Notes under the pieces: generated by a model | Seen by the model: only the letters and a program-made list of their open reading frames with translations | The model's database searches: none | What the model was told of the DNA's origin: nothing | Shown here: in pieces, positions 8,908 through 18,279 of the stretch | Layout: each line of letters begins with the position of its first letter | Position numbering within the stretch: position 1 is the first letter of the stretch | Position numbers and translations under genes: made by a program | Origin: Saccharomonospora cyanea NA-134 | GTDB lineage: Bacteria; Actinomycetota; Actinomycetes; Mycobacteriales; Pseudonocardiaceae | DNA: 64,000 bases | Assembly: GCF_000244975.1 (NCBI RefSeq) | Contig: NZ_CM001440.1 | Location: 981,538-1,045,537, forward strand | Direction: 5' to 3'

Positions 8908-10653
8908 ATGTCACTGGTAGCGGAGCAGGCACCGCCACGGCGTGAGGTGCCGGGCCCCCGTCCCGGGCGCCCGAGAGGCCAGATGTGGCGTTGGCCTGAC
9001 GTGCTGTCGGTGGTCGGCGGTACCGCGGCCATCGGGTGGCACGCGACGTTGTACGGCAACTGGCTCATCGACGACGCGGCCATCACCTTCGCCTACGCGC
9101 GGAACGTCTCCGAGGGACACGGCCCCGTGTTGCAGCCCGGGGCGGAGCCGGTGGAGGGCTTCTCCAACCCGACGTGGCTGGTACTGCTCGTACTCGGCCG
9201 CATGGCCGGCCTGTTCGACCGGGGAACGATCGCGGGCGTGCCCGACTACGTGCTGTTCCCCAAGGGGCTGGCACTGGTGTGTTGCGCGGGCGTGCTCGTG
9301 CTGTGCCACCTGGTCTTTCGCAGGGTGTCACACAGAGCGTGGGCGGCGACGGCGGTGGCCGGGGCGTTCCTGGCGTCCGTGCCCTCGTTCGTCATCTGGT
9401 GCTTCTCCGGACTGGAGAACTCCCTGTACGCGCTGCTGGTGGCGGGGCTCGCGTCCGTGCTGGTGCGCGCAGCGCTCGACGGCCGACTGCTCACCGGGAA
9501 GGTGACCGTCGTCGCCGGAGTCCTCGCCGCGCTCGCCGGGCTGACGCGTCCTGACGGCATGATCTACGTCGCGGCGTACCCGATCGTCGCCGTGCTCCTG
9601 GTGAGAGGCCGATGGGCCGTCCTCGGTCGCCGGGTCGCGACATCGGTGCTGGTGTTCGCCGTGCCTGTGGGCGCCTGCGTGGTGTGGCGACTGCTCGTGT
9701 TCGGCCAGTGGTTGCCCAACACCTCGGTCGCCAAGAAGCAGGACCTGCCCACGCTGGTCGACGTGGTGGCGTCCGGGGAACTGGTGGCCTACGCGGGCGC
9801 GCCCGCCGTGCTCGCCGTCGTCGCGGCACTGGGGGCGCTGTGGCCGCGGCGACCGTGGTGGTGGCCCGCTCTGGCCGTGCTGCTGACGGTCGCCGGGCTC
9901 GCCGTGACGGCGTACTCGGTGCTCGAACGCGACTGGATGGCGCAGCACCGGTTCGCCACGCCGCTGTGGGTGGTGGCCGCGTTGATCGGCACGCTCGTCG
10001 GTGCGGAGCTGCTCCGGCGGTGCCAGGCGCCGCGGTCGCGTGTGGCGGTGTCGACGGTACTCGCCGTCGTGCTCGGTGGATCGCTCGCCTCGCATGTGGA
10101 GAACGCGCTGGAGTTCCGCGACAACGTCGACGTCCCGGCGTGCTACGTCGCCGACCGGCTGGGACGGGGATTCAACGCCTACGCCGACACACTCGGGATC
10201 GAGGAAGGCTCGGTGCTGCTGCCCGACCTGGGTGGTTCGGCGATGACCAGTCGTCTCCGGCTGGTCGACATGGCGGGTCTCGCCGAACCGAGGATCGCCG
10301 CCCACATCCACGACCGCGACATGGCGGGGCTGCGTGACTACGTCTTCGAGGATGTCAAGCCGACGTTCATCCACTCGCGGGGGCCGTGGAGCGCGGGCAA
10401 CGGTGTTCCCTCCGATCCACGACTGGCCCGCGACTACCACGCGCTCTACCTGTACGCGGGGGACGATCCACCCAACGGCGACTGGGTCCGTAAGGACGCG
10501 GTCACCGACCCGGCGGCCCTGGAGCGGGCGCGGGAGTACGCGAGGACGGAACTCGCCGGGGTGGATCGGGCTTCCGGTGGATGGGACACGCGGCACTGCG
10601 GGGAGACACTGCACGTGGGGCAGACCACGGTCGGCCGGCTCGTGCTGGAGTGA
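8908..10653 (+). CDS. AftB-like GT-C family membrane glycosyltransferase
   Basis: A 581-residue polytopic membrane protein. After a first TM segment comes the GT-C acidic motif in LIDDAAITFAYARN, followed by GHGPVLQPGAEPVEGFSNPTW. Mycobacterial AftB, which adds terminal beta-(1->2) arabinofuranose from decaprenyl-phospho-arabinose, and its relatives share this arrangement, and also the later LPNTSVAKK segment. About nine TM helices are followed by a C-terminal extracytoplasmic domain from roughly residue 410. The ATG at 8908 has an AGGGAG ribosome site. An envelope arabinan role fits the Emb protein encoded 4 kb away, but donor and acceptor are inference. Confidence 0.8.
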   Translation: MSLVAEQAPPRREVPGPRPGRPRGQMWRWPDVLSVVGGTAAIGWHATLYGNWLIDDAAITFAYARNVSEGHGPVLQPGAEPVEGFSNPTWLVLLVLGRMAGLFDRGTIAGVPDYVLFPKGLALVCCAGVLVLCHLVFRRVSHRAWAATAVAGAFLASVPSFVIWCFSGLENSLYALLVAGLASVLVRAALDGRLLTGKVTVVAGVLAALAGLTRPDGMIYVAAYPIVAVLLVRGRWAVLGRRVATSVLVFAVPVGACVVWRLLVFGQWLPNTSVAKKQDLPTLVDVVASGELVAYAGAPAVLAVVAALGALWPRRPWWWPALAVLLTVAGLAVTAYSVLERDWMAQHRFATPLWVVAALIGTLVGAELLRRCQAPRSRVAVSTVLAVVLGGSLASHVENALEFRDNVDVPACYVADRLGRGFNAYADTLGIEEGSVLLPDLGGSAMTSRLRLVDMAGLAEPRIAAHIHDRDMAGLRDYVFEDVKPTFIHSRGPWSAGNGVPSDPRLARDYHALYLYAGDDPPNGDWVRKDAVTDPAALERAREYARTELAGVDRASGGWDTRHCGETLHVGQTTVGRLVLE

Positions 10654-10654
10654 C

Positions 10655-12121
10655 TCAGTCCTTCGCCGTGCCGGTGTGGCCAGGCGGGGTGCGGGGCAGC
10701 GTCACCGTGAACACGGCACCGCCGGCTCGGGTGACTTCGATACGTCCACCGTGGACGGTGACGTTCTCGACGGCGATGGCCAGCCCGAGTCCGGTCCCTC
10801 CGTCGGTGCGGGCGGCGTCGCCCCGGACGAAGCGGTCGAACACCGCGGGCAGGAGGTCGTCGGGAACACCGGGGCCGTGGTCGGCCACGCGGAGCACCAC
10901 CGTGTTCGGGTCGGTGCCGCCGACCTCCACGGTGACCGGAGGCGCGCCGTGCACCAGGGCGTTGGTGATCAGGTTGCTCAGTACGGTGTGCAGCCGGCGG
11001 GGGTCGGCCACCACGGTGGTGTCACCGGTGACACGCACCGTGACATCGGAGTCCGGGGCGACGAGGGAGACGACGTCCTCGACCAGTTCGGGCAGCTCGC
11101 ACCGGTCGGGCCGCAGCTGTGCCGTGCCCGCGTCGAACCGGGAGATCTCCAGCAGGTCCTCGACGAGTCGGGCCAGCCTGCGGGTCTGTTCGCCGAGCAG
11201 CGAGGCCGACACGGCACGGGTGGCGGGGTCGTCGAGACTGTCCACGGACGCGACCATGGTGGCCACCGGCGTGCGCAGGTCGTGTGCCGCGTCGGCGATG
11301 AACCGTTGCTGCTGCCGGTCCTTGGCGTGCAACTGCGCGATCACCGTGCCGAGGCGTTCGGCCATGTCGTTGAACTCCCTGGCGAGTTCGGCGAGTTCGT
11401 CGCCGCCGCGGACGGGCAGCCGGACGTAGAGCTCGCCCGTCCCGAACCGCCGTGCCGCCCTCGCCGCGGCACGCACCGGTCGTTGGGCGAAGTGCGCGGC
11501 CTGGAGCGCGGCTCCCGCCGACAGGACGGTCACCACCACGGCCACCACCGCGAGGGTGTGCCGCAGAGCCGAAAGGTCGTCGTGCAGCCGGCGCATGCTG
11601 TACTCCTCGACGAGCACGAGGTCCGGCTCGACGAGCCCCGCCACCAGGTACACCGGGTTGCCGTGCCGGTCCGGGAACTCCGTGGAGGCGGTCGCACCCG
11701 TGCGCGCACGGTCGACCAGCCAGGCCGGGACGACCAGCGACTTCGACCGGACCACCGCCTGCCCGTCCGCGACCGAGTCCGAATAGACACCGCCGACCGG
11801 GACGGGACGCTTGCCTTCGACGGCGAACTCGTAGAGTGCCCAGTGCATCCCCTCGCGTTCCCGCACGAAGTGAGTGACCGTTTCGAGCCGGTTGCCGCCC
11901 GGATGTTGGTGGACTCGTGCTCTGGCCTGCTGAAGGTCGGAGGCGAACCCCACGTCCGCCGCCAGGGTGAACCGTTCCGTGGAGGAGTCGGCCTGGAACC
12001 GGTACACCATCAGCGCCATGACCGTGGTCCCCGCGGCACAGACCACGGCCACGACCACGGCGATGCGAGCTCGCAGGCCGAGCGGACGGCGCCTGCGCGT
12101 ACCGAGGCGACGCGGCTTCAC
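10655..12121 (-). CDS. Two-component sensor histidine kinase
   Basis: A 488-residue membrane kinase. TM1 (about 17-40) and TM2 (about 180-205) flank an extracytoplasmic sensor region, followed by a HAMP domain (RPVRAAARAARRFGTGEL). The dimerisation domain carries the phospho-acceptor His in DAAHDLRTP, and the ATPase domain has NLITNALVH (N box), ADHGPGVP (G1) and GGTGLGLAI (G2). The GTG start overlaps the response-regulator stop (GTGA), so the two are translationally coupled. It probably responds to an envelope signal, since it sits between two arabinan-type glycosyltransferase genes, but no signal can be named. Confidence 0.92.
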   Translation of the reverse strand: MKPRRLGTRRRRPLGLRARIAVVVAVVCAAGTTVMALMVYRFQADSSTERFTLAADVGFASDLQQARARVHQHPGGNRLETVTHFVREREGMHWALYEFAVEGKRPVPVGGVYSDSVADGQAVVRSKSLVVPAWLVDRARTGATASTEFPDRHGNPVYLVAGLVEPDLVLVEEYSMRRLHDDLSALRHTLAVVAVVVTVLSAGAALQAAHFAQRPVRAAARAARRFGTGELYVRLPVRGGDELAELAREFNDMAERLGTVIAQLHAKDRQQQRFIADAAHDLRTPVATMVASVDSLDDPATRAVSASLLGEQTRRLARLVEDLLEISRFDAGTAQLRPDRCELPELVEDVVSLVAPDSDVTVRVTGDTTVVADPRRLHTVLSNLITNALVHGAPPVTVEVGGTDPNTVVLRVADHGPGVPDDLLPAVFDRFVRGDAARTDGGTGLGLAIAVENVTVHGGRIEVTRAGGAVFTVTLPRTPPGHTGTAKD

Positions 12122-12804
12122 GGTTTCGTCAACCGGTAACCGAGGCCGCGGACGGTCCTGAGCAACACCGGGTTGGCCGGATCCTCCTCGATCTTCGCGC
12201 GCAGCCGCGCCACGGTGGCGTCCACGAGCCTGGAGTCGCCGACGTAGCCGTAGTCCCAGACCCGTTTGAGCAGCGACTGTCTGCTCAACACCTGTCCCGG
12301 GTGGTCGACGAACTCGAACAGCAACCTCGTCTCGGTGGCGCTGAGGCTCAGTTCCTCACCGTGTCGGGTGACCACCATCGCGGCGCGGTCGAACTCCAGC
12401 GACCCGATCCGCACCACCGGATCACGCGTCGAGGACGGGGCCGCCCGGCGCAGCACGGCCTTCACACGGGCGTCGAGCACGCGCGGTTCGACGGGCTTGA
12501 CCACGTAGTCGTCGGCCCCGCACTCCAGCCCGGCGACGACGTCGATGGCGTCACCGCGGGCGGTCAGCAGGATGATCGGCACGGTGAGGGCGGCCCGGAC
12601 GCGGCGACACACCTCGAAGCCGTCGACTCCAGGCAACATCAGGTCGAGTACCACCACGTCGGGCACCACGCGGTCGTCCAGCAAGGTGCGCAACGCCGCC
12701 TCACCGGAGGGGTTCGTGGTCACCTCGTGTCCCAACCGCCGCAACGCGAGGCTGAGCGCCGTCGCCAGCGCGGTGTCGTCCTCGACCAGCAGAACCCTGG
12801 GCAT
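12118..12804 (-). CDS. OmpR-family response regulator
   Basis: A 228-residue regulator. The receiver domain (1-115) has the acidic pocket LVEDD, phospho-acceptor Asp in VVLDLMLPG, and the conserved Lys in DYVVKPVEP. The winged-helix DNA-binding domain (about 130-225) has SATETRLLFEFVDHPG and VDATVARLRAKIEEDP, ending in RTVRGLGYRL. The start MPRVLLVEDD is chosen because the upstream extension is antisense to cobB. The gene overlaps the kinase start by 4 bp and forms an operon with it; 73 bp separate it from divergent cobB. Confidence 0.95.
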   Translation of the reverse strand: MPRVLLVEDDTALATALSLALRRLGHEVTTNPSGEAALRTLLDDRVVPDVVVLDLMLPGVDGFEVCRRVRAALTVPIILLTARGDAIDVVAGLECGADDYVVKPVEPRVLDARVKAVLRRAAPSSTRDPVVRIGSLEFDRAAMVVTRHGEELSLSATETRLLFEFVDHPGQVLSRQSLLKRVWDYGYVGDSRLVDATVARLRAKIEEDPANPVLLRTVRGLGYRLTKP

Positions 12805-12877
12805 GGGGCCGCAGCTTAGCGGCATCGGACGACCGCGCCCGGAGTCGTGCGTTACGGTCGGCCGGGGAGGTGCGGGC

Positions 12878-14251
12878 ATGGTCACCGGAATCCCCGGGAT
12901 CCCCAGAATCGTCATCGCGGCACCGGGCACCGGGCACGGCAAGACGAGCGTCGCCACCGGGTTGATGGCGGCGTTGCGTGCCCGTGGGACGGCGGTGTCC
13001 GGACACAAGATCGGCCCTGACTTCATCGACCCCGGCTACCACGCGCTGGCCACGGGCCTGCCGCCCCGCAACCTCGACCCGATCCTGCAGGGACGAAAGC
13101 GGGTCGCGCCGTTGCTGGCGCACGGGGCTCGCTCGGCCGAGGTGGCCGTGATCGAGGGTGTGATGGGCTTGTTCGACGGCGCTCTCGGCACGCGGGGCCG
13201 TGCGTCCACGGCACACGTCGCGGCACTGGTGTCGGCGCCCGTGGTCCTCGTGGTGGACGCGTGGACGGCCAGCCGCAGCATCGCCGCGACGGTTCTCGGA
13301 TTCGCCCGTTACGACCCCGGCGTCCGGCTCGCCGGTGTGATCCTCAACCGGGTCAACGCGCGGGCTCACGAGGACGAGATCCGCGAGGCGCTCGAGCCGA
13401 CCGGCATCCCGGTGCTGGGTGTCCTGCCGTACGACGAGTCGCTGCGGGCTCCGGACCGGCACCTCGGGCTGGTTCCGGCCGGGGAGCGGGGTGCCGACGC
13501 GCGCACCCTCGTGTCCGGACTGGCCGCGTGGGTGGAGTCTGGAGTGGACCTCGACGCGATCGTACGGGTGGCACGGTCGGCGCCCACCTTGCCGGCTGCG
13601 GTGTGGGATCCGGCCGAACACGTGCCCGCCGGGCCGCGTCGGCGCGTGGTGGCGGCGGCGTCGGGTGCGGCGTTCACGTTCCGCTACACCGAGACCGCGG
13701 AGTTGCTCGACGCCGCGGGTATCGACGTGGTCGATCTCGACCCGCTGCGCGACGAGGTGTTGCCCGAAGGCTGCGCGGGCCTGTACTTCGGCGGGGGGTT
13801 CCCCGAGGTGCACGCGCGGGAACTGTCGGGAAACGCCAGGCTTCGGAGGACCGTCGCGGACGCCGTGGCGCGCGGCATGCCGGTGGCGGCCGAGTGCGCG
13901 GGCCTGCTGTACCTGTGTCGCGAGCTCGACGGGGCGCCGATGGTCGGCGCGCTCGACGCGGTGGGCCGGACGACCGGCGGTGGTGGTCTCGGCTACCGTG
14001 ACGCCGCCTCGCCCGGCGACTCGCTGCTGGCGGTGCGGGGCCAGCGGGTGAGTGGGCACGAGTTCCACCGCACGGTGGTCGAGCCGCGCCACGGGCCGCA
14101 CCCGGCCTGGGAGTGGGAGGGCGGAGCGGAGGGTTTCGCGTCGCCGAGCCTGCACGCCTCCTACCTGCACGTCCACTGGGCGGGCCACCCGGAGGTGGCG
14201 CGCCGCTTCGCCTCGGCCGTGTGGAACTGGCCGGACCGCCCGAACGAGTGA
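12878..14251 (+). CDS. cobB: Cobyrinate a,c-diamide synthase
   Basis: A 457-residue CobB/CbiA homologue, which uses glutamine and ATP to amidate the a and c side chains of cobyrinate or its hydrogeno form. The N-terminal dethiobiotin-synthetase-like domain has the P-loop APGTGHGKTS. The C-terminal type-I glutamine amidotransferase domain has the nucleophile Cys in AAECAGLLYLC and the catalytic His in ASYLHVHWAGHP. The ATG at 12878 has a GGGGAGG site 7 bp upstream and is preferred over a longer N-terminal extension. It lies about 5 kb from cobUTS rather than next to other corrin-ring genes. Confidence 0.93.
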   Translation: MVTGIPGIPRIVIAAPGTGHGKTSVATGLMAALRARGTAVSGHKIGPDFIDPGYHALATGLPPRNLDPILQGRKRVAPLLAHGARSAEVAVIEGVMGLFDGALGTRGRASTAHVAALVSAPVVLVVDAWTASRSIAATVLGFARYDPGVRLAGVILNRVNARAHEDEIREALEPTGIPVLGVLPYDESLRAPDRHLGLVPAGERGADARTLVSGLAAWVESGVDLDAIVRVARSAPTLPAAVWDPAEHVPAGPRRRVVAAASGAAFTFRYTETAELLDAAGIDVVDLDPLRDEVLPEGCAGLYFGGGFPEVHARELSGNARLRRTVADAVARGMPVAAECAGLLYLCRELDGAPMVGALDAVGRTTGGGGLGYRDAASPGDSLLAVRGQRVSGHEFHRTVVEPRHGPHPAWEWEGGAEGFASPSLHASYLHVHWAGHPEVARRFASAVWNWPDRPNE

Positions 14252-14260
14252 CGCCCAACG

Positions 14261-14293
14261 CCGTGTCCGCAGGCTGTGCGCGGGTGTTCGCAG
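14261..14293 (+). repeat. 21-bp-period 3' array, copy 2 (after cobB)
   Basis: GTGTCCGCA at 14263 and GTGTTCGCA at 14284 are exactly 21 bp apart, 11 bp past the cobB stop and in the sense orientation for cobB. With copy 3 it forms a long interrupted inverted repeat between the convergent cobB and emb genes, which could act as a bidirectional terminator. Confidence 0.75.
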
Positions 14294-14324
14294 GTGACGT
14301 TCCCACCCCGCTTCATGGCGTACA

Positions 14325-14361
14325 GGAAGTGCGGACACGCGTACGAGAGCTGCGGACACGG
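14325..14361 (-). repeat. 21-bp-period 3' array, copy 3 (after emb gene)
   Basis: TGCGGACAC at 14330 and 14351 are exactly 21 bp apart. On the minus strand the emb stop is followed after a few bases by GTGTCCGCA twice. The orientation is sense to emb and opposite to copy 2. Confidence 0.75.
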
Positions 14362-14363
14362 CG

Positions 14364-17300
14364 TCAGGGGGACGGGCCCGGGCCCGGGAACCACCAGCCC
14401 GGGCGGACCTGGCGGTCGCGGTGGATCGTGGGCGGATTTCCTTCCTCGTACGGCTTGACGGCGTACAGCGCGCCCCACGGCTGGCCGGGGTCGCCCGCGA
14501 GGTAACTCGGGATCTCCGGTTTCGCCGCGACCTCGTCGAGATTGCCGAGAACACCTCCCGCGGCGGCGCTCGCCCAGCCCGCCTCGTCGGCGAGCGAGCC
14601 GGCCGTGAGGTGGTAGTCGGGCAGCTCCAGCACTCCGTCCCGGATCTTCATCGGCGTCAGGCACGGGTACACGAACGAGGCGGGCCAGTCGATGTAGACG
14701 GTGGAGTCACCGACCCGGTCGGTCAACGTCGTGAACGACGGCGCGCGCGGTGCGGTGACGGCCACCCAGCCGTCGTCGGTGAGGTCGTCGTCCACCGCGG
14801 TGATCCTCACCGCGTCGGCCTCGCGCGGAACGTCCGACAGCGACAGGCGCGCGTCCTCCCACAGGCCGGTTCCCGCGCCGGGAGCCAGCGCGGTGCGGGT
14901 GATGAGCTCCTCGACACCGTGCGGGGCCTGCCGTCCGAACTCGACGTCCACCCCGGTGGCTTTGCCGGGCGGCGAGGCGACGGCGACGACGACCTGCGCG
15001 GAGCCGTCGCCCCCGCTGTCACGCGGCAGCCGGTACCACGGGGAGTCGAGCCGTCCGGTCGGTGTGGCCGCCTGGTCGTGGCTGCTCCACATCGGCGTGG
15101 TCTCCGCGGTGAACCCGTGTGGGGGGCCGTCGATCGGGTCCTCCGCGGAGGTGGGGCGGGTGTGGAAACCGGTGCCGGATGCCGTGCTGCCGGACAGCGG
15201 GGAGAGCACGCCGGCCGCCGGGTCACGTTCCACCATGACGTGGTCGCCGAGGCCGCAGTGGTCGCCGGTGAGGTGGGCGAGGTTGGTGGCTCCGAGGCTG
15301 TAGGTGCCGCGTTGCTCGATCATGGCCTTGACCATGCTTCCGATCGTGGCCAGTACCACGGCCCCGCACACCACGACGACGGCCGCCGAGCCCCGCCACA
15401 GCGCCGTACGGGGCCGTTCCGGTGGTGGCGGTGGGCCGGGACGCTGGGCGCGGACGTTCTCCGCGAACGCCACCACACCTGCCACGAAGGCGGCGAGTGT
15501 CAGCAGCGTGGACAGGGTGATGCCCCCGAACTCGGGCGGCCGGTCGAACCACGGCACGCCGACCTGCGACACGAACCAGTAGGAGTTGGGCGCGGTCGCC
15601 GAGACGGCGGCGACGAGCAACAGGCCCGCCACGAACGCCGCGTGGTTGCGCCGCGACCGCAGTACGGAGGCGCTGGTGGCGAGTGCGGTCAGGGCGGCCA
15701 TGGCCGCGCCCACGGCCGCGAACGCGCCGAAGTGGTGGGTCCACTTGGTCGGGGTGAGGGCCAGCAGCACGAAGAACAGTGCCCCGGTGCCGATGAGGCG
15801 ACGGCTGGGGCCCAGCGCCGCGCCGGGGATACGGTCGCGTCGCAGCAGCACGGCGAGACACGTCACCGTGCACAACACCAGCAGGAGCACGGGGAACCGC
15901 CGGGTCAGCGAACCGTCGGCTCCCTGGCTGAACAACAGCTGGTAGCGGGCGAGTTCCTCGAACCACGACATGCTCGGCCCCACCTCGTCGCGCAGGCGGA
16001 TCGCCTCGGACACGCTCGGAGGCGTCTGGTCGGCGAACACGGCGAGCAGCACGAGCGAGCCGGAGGCGAACACCGGAACCAGGGTGGCCGTCCAGCCGTG
16101 CCCGGCATGGTGGCGCAGCAGGCGGAACAGGGGCCGGGCGGCCACCAGGAACGGGGCGACGGCGATCAGACCGGTGGGTGTGGCGGCGAAGGTGAACGCG
16201 GCCGCGCCGACACCCAGGCACACGGGCAGCAGCCTGCGGGTGGCCAGCGCGTACTCCACGGCCCACAGCGTGAGCAGCGAGCCCAGCACGGCCACCGGCT
16301 CGGGGCGCACGCCGTTGTCGTAGGGCAGCCACCAGACGCAGAACACGGTCGCGGCGGCCCACCCCGCCGCGCGACTCCGGCGCACGGGCACACCCAGTCG
16401 CGGCAGCACCTTGCGGCTCAGCAGCAGCCAAGCGGCCACCCCGAGAAGGAACGACGGCAGGCGGATCCACGGAGGCGCGGCGCTGAAACCCGCCAGGAGC
16501 GCGTAGACGTGGTAGAACCAGCCGAACGGCGCTTCGGCGACCCCGAACCAGCGGTGGTAGTTGGTGAGGTATCCGGCGTCGTCGGCGACCCTCGCCATGG
16601 TGAGGATGTAGCCGTCGTCCGACGTGACGGGGCCGATGACGACCCACGCGGCGAGCACGCCGACCACGGCCACGTCGCGTCCGGTGGGCCGCCACCGGCC
16701 GTGGCCCTGCCTGCGTGGGACTCGGCGGCCGAGGACGGTGTCGCTGCGGGCCACCGCCGCCAGGCAACCGAGCGCCGCGACGACGCCGAGCACCGCGACG
16801 GCGAGCTTCACGGTGGTGGGCGACGACTGGTAGCGCGTGTCCGGTGTGATCGACACGGTGAGGCCGGCCACCGGGTCGCGGGTACCGTCCAGATCGGAGT
16901 AGACGCCCACGATGCGGGGCCGGACGTCGCCACCGACGTGATGGACGACGGCGTCGCCCACGGTCAGCGTGGTGGCACCGGGATCGGAGCGCAGCCCGAC
17001 GGAGCATCCCCGGTCGGGCAGTGTCGTGCGCACGACCTGCTCGCCGCGATGGACCGCGAGGAGTTCACCGTCCCGCACGGTCAGTCGCAGTCCCACGCCG
17101 CTGGCGTCGCGGGCGGGTGGGATCGTGGACAGCAGCAGCGCCGGGCCGGACGTGCGGGCGTCGAGCGAGCGGACCGCGGCGCAGGGTAACTCCGCGGAGG
17201 TGTCCAGCGCCCAGTACGACGCCAGCGGCGCGTTGACCGCCGTGGTGTCGCCGCCGACCGGCCAGGTGATGCGGGCGGTCTCCTGCACCACCGGAAGGAA

Positions 17301-17441
17301 CGGGAACACGACCGCGGCGAGCACCGTGACGAGCCCCGAGATCACCGCCGACCGTCGCCAGGCCCGCATCCGGGACCGGCCCGTCGCGGTCCCGGATGCG
17401 CCGTCCGGAGTATCCGGGAGCGTCGAGGTGGCGGAGTCCAT
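14364..17441 (-). CDS. Arabinosyltransferase of the EmbA/B/C family
   Basis: A 1025-residue integral membrane arabinosyltransferase. Emb proteins polymerise arabinofuranose onto arabinogalactan or lipoarabinomannan from decaprenyl-phospho-arabinose. After TM1 (about 33-55) there is a jelly-roll extracytoplasmic domain, then the acidic GT-C motif in TSDDGYILTMARVADDAG with HRWFGVAEAPFGWFYHVY, about 12 further TM helices, and a large C-terminal carbohydrate-binding-like region from about residue 690 (SLGATNLAHLTGDHCGLGD). It is slightly shorter than mycobacterial Emb proteins (about 1070-1100). It lies 61 bp downstream of cobS on the same strand, so read-through from the cob operon is possible. 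Which Emb paralogue it represents is undecided. Confidence 0.92.
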   Translation of the reverse strand: MDSATSTLPDTPDGASGTATGRSRMRAWRRSAVISGLVTVLAAVVFPFLPVVQETARITWPVGGDTTAVNAPLASYWALDTSAELPCAAVRSLDARTSGPALLLSTIPPARDASGVGLRLTVRDGELLAVHRGEQVVRTTLPDRGCSVGLRSDPGATTLTVGDAVVHHVGGDVRPRIVGVYSDLDGTRDPVAGLTVSITPDTRYQSSPTTVKLAVAVLGVVAALGCLAAVARSDTVLGRRVPRRQGHGRWRPTGRDVAVVGVLAAWVVIGPVTSDDGYILTMARVADDAGYLTNYHRWFGVAEAPFGWFYHVYALLAGFSAAPPWIRLPSFLLGVAAWLLLSRKVLPRLGVPVRRSRAAGWAAATVFCVWWLPYDNGVRPEPVAVLGSLLTLWAVEYALATRRLLPVCLGVGAAAFTFAATPTGLIAVAPFLVAARPLFRLLRHHAGHGWTATLVPVFASGSLVLLAVFADQTPPSVSEAIRLRDEVGPSMSWFEELARYQLLFSQGADGSLTRRFPVLLLVLCTVTCLAVLLRRDRIPGAALGPSRRLIGTGALFFVLLALTPTKWTHHFGAFAAVGAAMAALTALATSASVLRSRRNHAAFVAGLLLVAAVSATAPNSYWFVSQVGVPWFDRPPEFGGITLSTLLTLAAFVAGVVAFAENVRAQRPGPPPPPERPRTALWRGSAAVVVVCGAVVLATIGSMVKAMIEQRGTYSLGATNLAHLTGDHCGLGDHVMVERDPAAGVLSPLSGSTASGTGFHTRPTSAEDPIDGPPHGFTAETTPMWSSHDQAATPTGRLDSPWYRLPRDSGGDGSAQVVVAVASPPGKATGVDVEFGRQAPHGVEELITRTALAPGAGTGLWEDARLSLSDVPREADAVRITAVDDDLTDDGWVAVTAPRAPSFTTLTDRVGDSTVYIDWPASFVYPCLTPMKIRDGVLELPDYHLTAGSLADEAGWASAAAGGVLGNLDEVAAKPEIPSYLAGDPGQPWGALYAVKPYEEGNPPTIHRDRQVRPGWWFPGPGPSP

Positions 17442-17502
17442 CAGTCCTCACGCTAGCCCGAGTGGCCGTGGCGGCCCGGCCGACGAGTCACCCTCCCGTG
17501 GG

Positions 17503-18279
17503 TCAGGCCGGAACGGACAGCACGACGAGGACCACCACGGTGGTGAGTTCGACACACGCGCCGAGGACGTCGCCGGTGAGCCCGCCGAACCGGCGGACGG
17601 CGTGCGCGAGCAACACCGCCGCGCACGCCCAGCCGAGGACCGGCGCCAGGAAGCCGTGCCACCAGGCGATGCCCGGCACCACGGCGCAGGCGAGGAGTCC
17701 ACCCGAGACCAGCGCCCCAGCCACCCACGGCGGCACGGTGCCCGCGACCGCCGCGCCGAGCCCGTCGGGGCGGGCCGAGGGCACTCCCCGCACACAGCAC
17801 AGCGGCAGCACCGCACGTCCCGCCAGCACCGCTGCGGCCACGGCGGGCACACCCACGCCCGCGGTCACCGCGCCCGCGAGAGCCGCCACCTGGCCGAGCA
17901 GCACGAGCACCAGGGTGACGACCCCACTCGGGCCCACGTCGCCGCGCCGCATCACCGCCAGTGCGCGGTCCCGGTCGTAGGAGGCGGCGAGGCCGTCGGC
18001 GACGTCGGCCAGCCCGTCGAGGTGCAGGCCACGGCTGCCGAACGCCACCGCACCGATCGCGGCGACCGCCGTCACGAACGGGGGCAGGCCGAGCCACGTC
18101 CCGGCGAGAACGGCCAGCACCGCCACGCCTGCCAGCGGGAGCGCGGCCAGCGGCGCGAGCACCATGGCCACGGCGGCCACGCGGCGGTTCACCACTGACG
18201 GCGCGGCGACGGGCAGCACCGTCAACGTGCCCACCGACATCAGCACGCCGTCCCGCAGAACGGGGGAGTTCCGCCTCAC
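17503..18279 (-). CDS. cobS: Adenosylcobinamide-GDP ribazoletransferase (cobalamin synthase)
   Basis: A 258-residue polytopic membrane protein that joins adenosylcobinamide-GDP and alpha-ribazole(-phosphate) in the last steps of cobalamin assembly. The signature RGLHLDGLADVADGL and the following RDRALAVMRRGDVGPSG are present, with about six hydrophobic helices. The GTG at 18279 is chosen because it overlaps the cobT stop (GTGA), a pattern repeated at cobT/cobU; an ATG 39 bp further in is the alternative. Third gene of the cobU-cobT-cobS operon. Confidence 0.93.
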   Translation of the reverse strand: MRRNSPVLRDGVLMSVGTLTVLPVAAPSVVNRRVAAVAMVLAPLAALPLAGVAVLAVLAGTWLGLPPFVTAVAAIGAVAFGSRGLHLDGLADVADGLAASYDRDRALAVMRRGDVGPSGVVTLVLVLLGQVAALAGAVTAGVGVPAVAAAVLAGRAVLPLCCVRGVPSARPDGLGAAVAGTVPPWVAGALVSGGLLACAVVPGIAWWHGFLAPVLGWACAAVLLAHAVRRFGGLTGDVLGACVELTTVVVLVVLSVPA

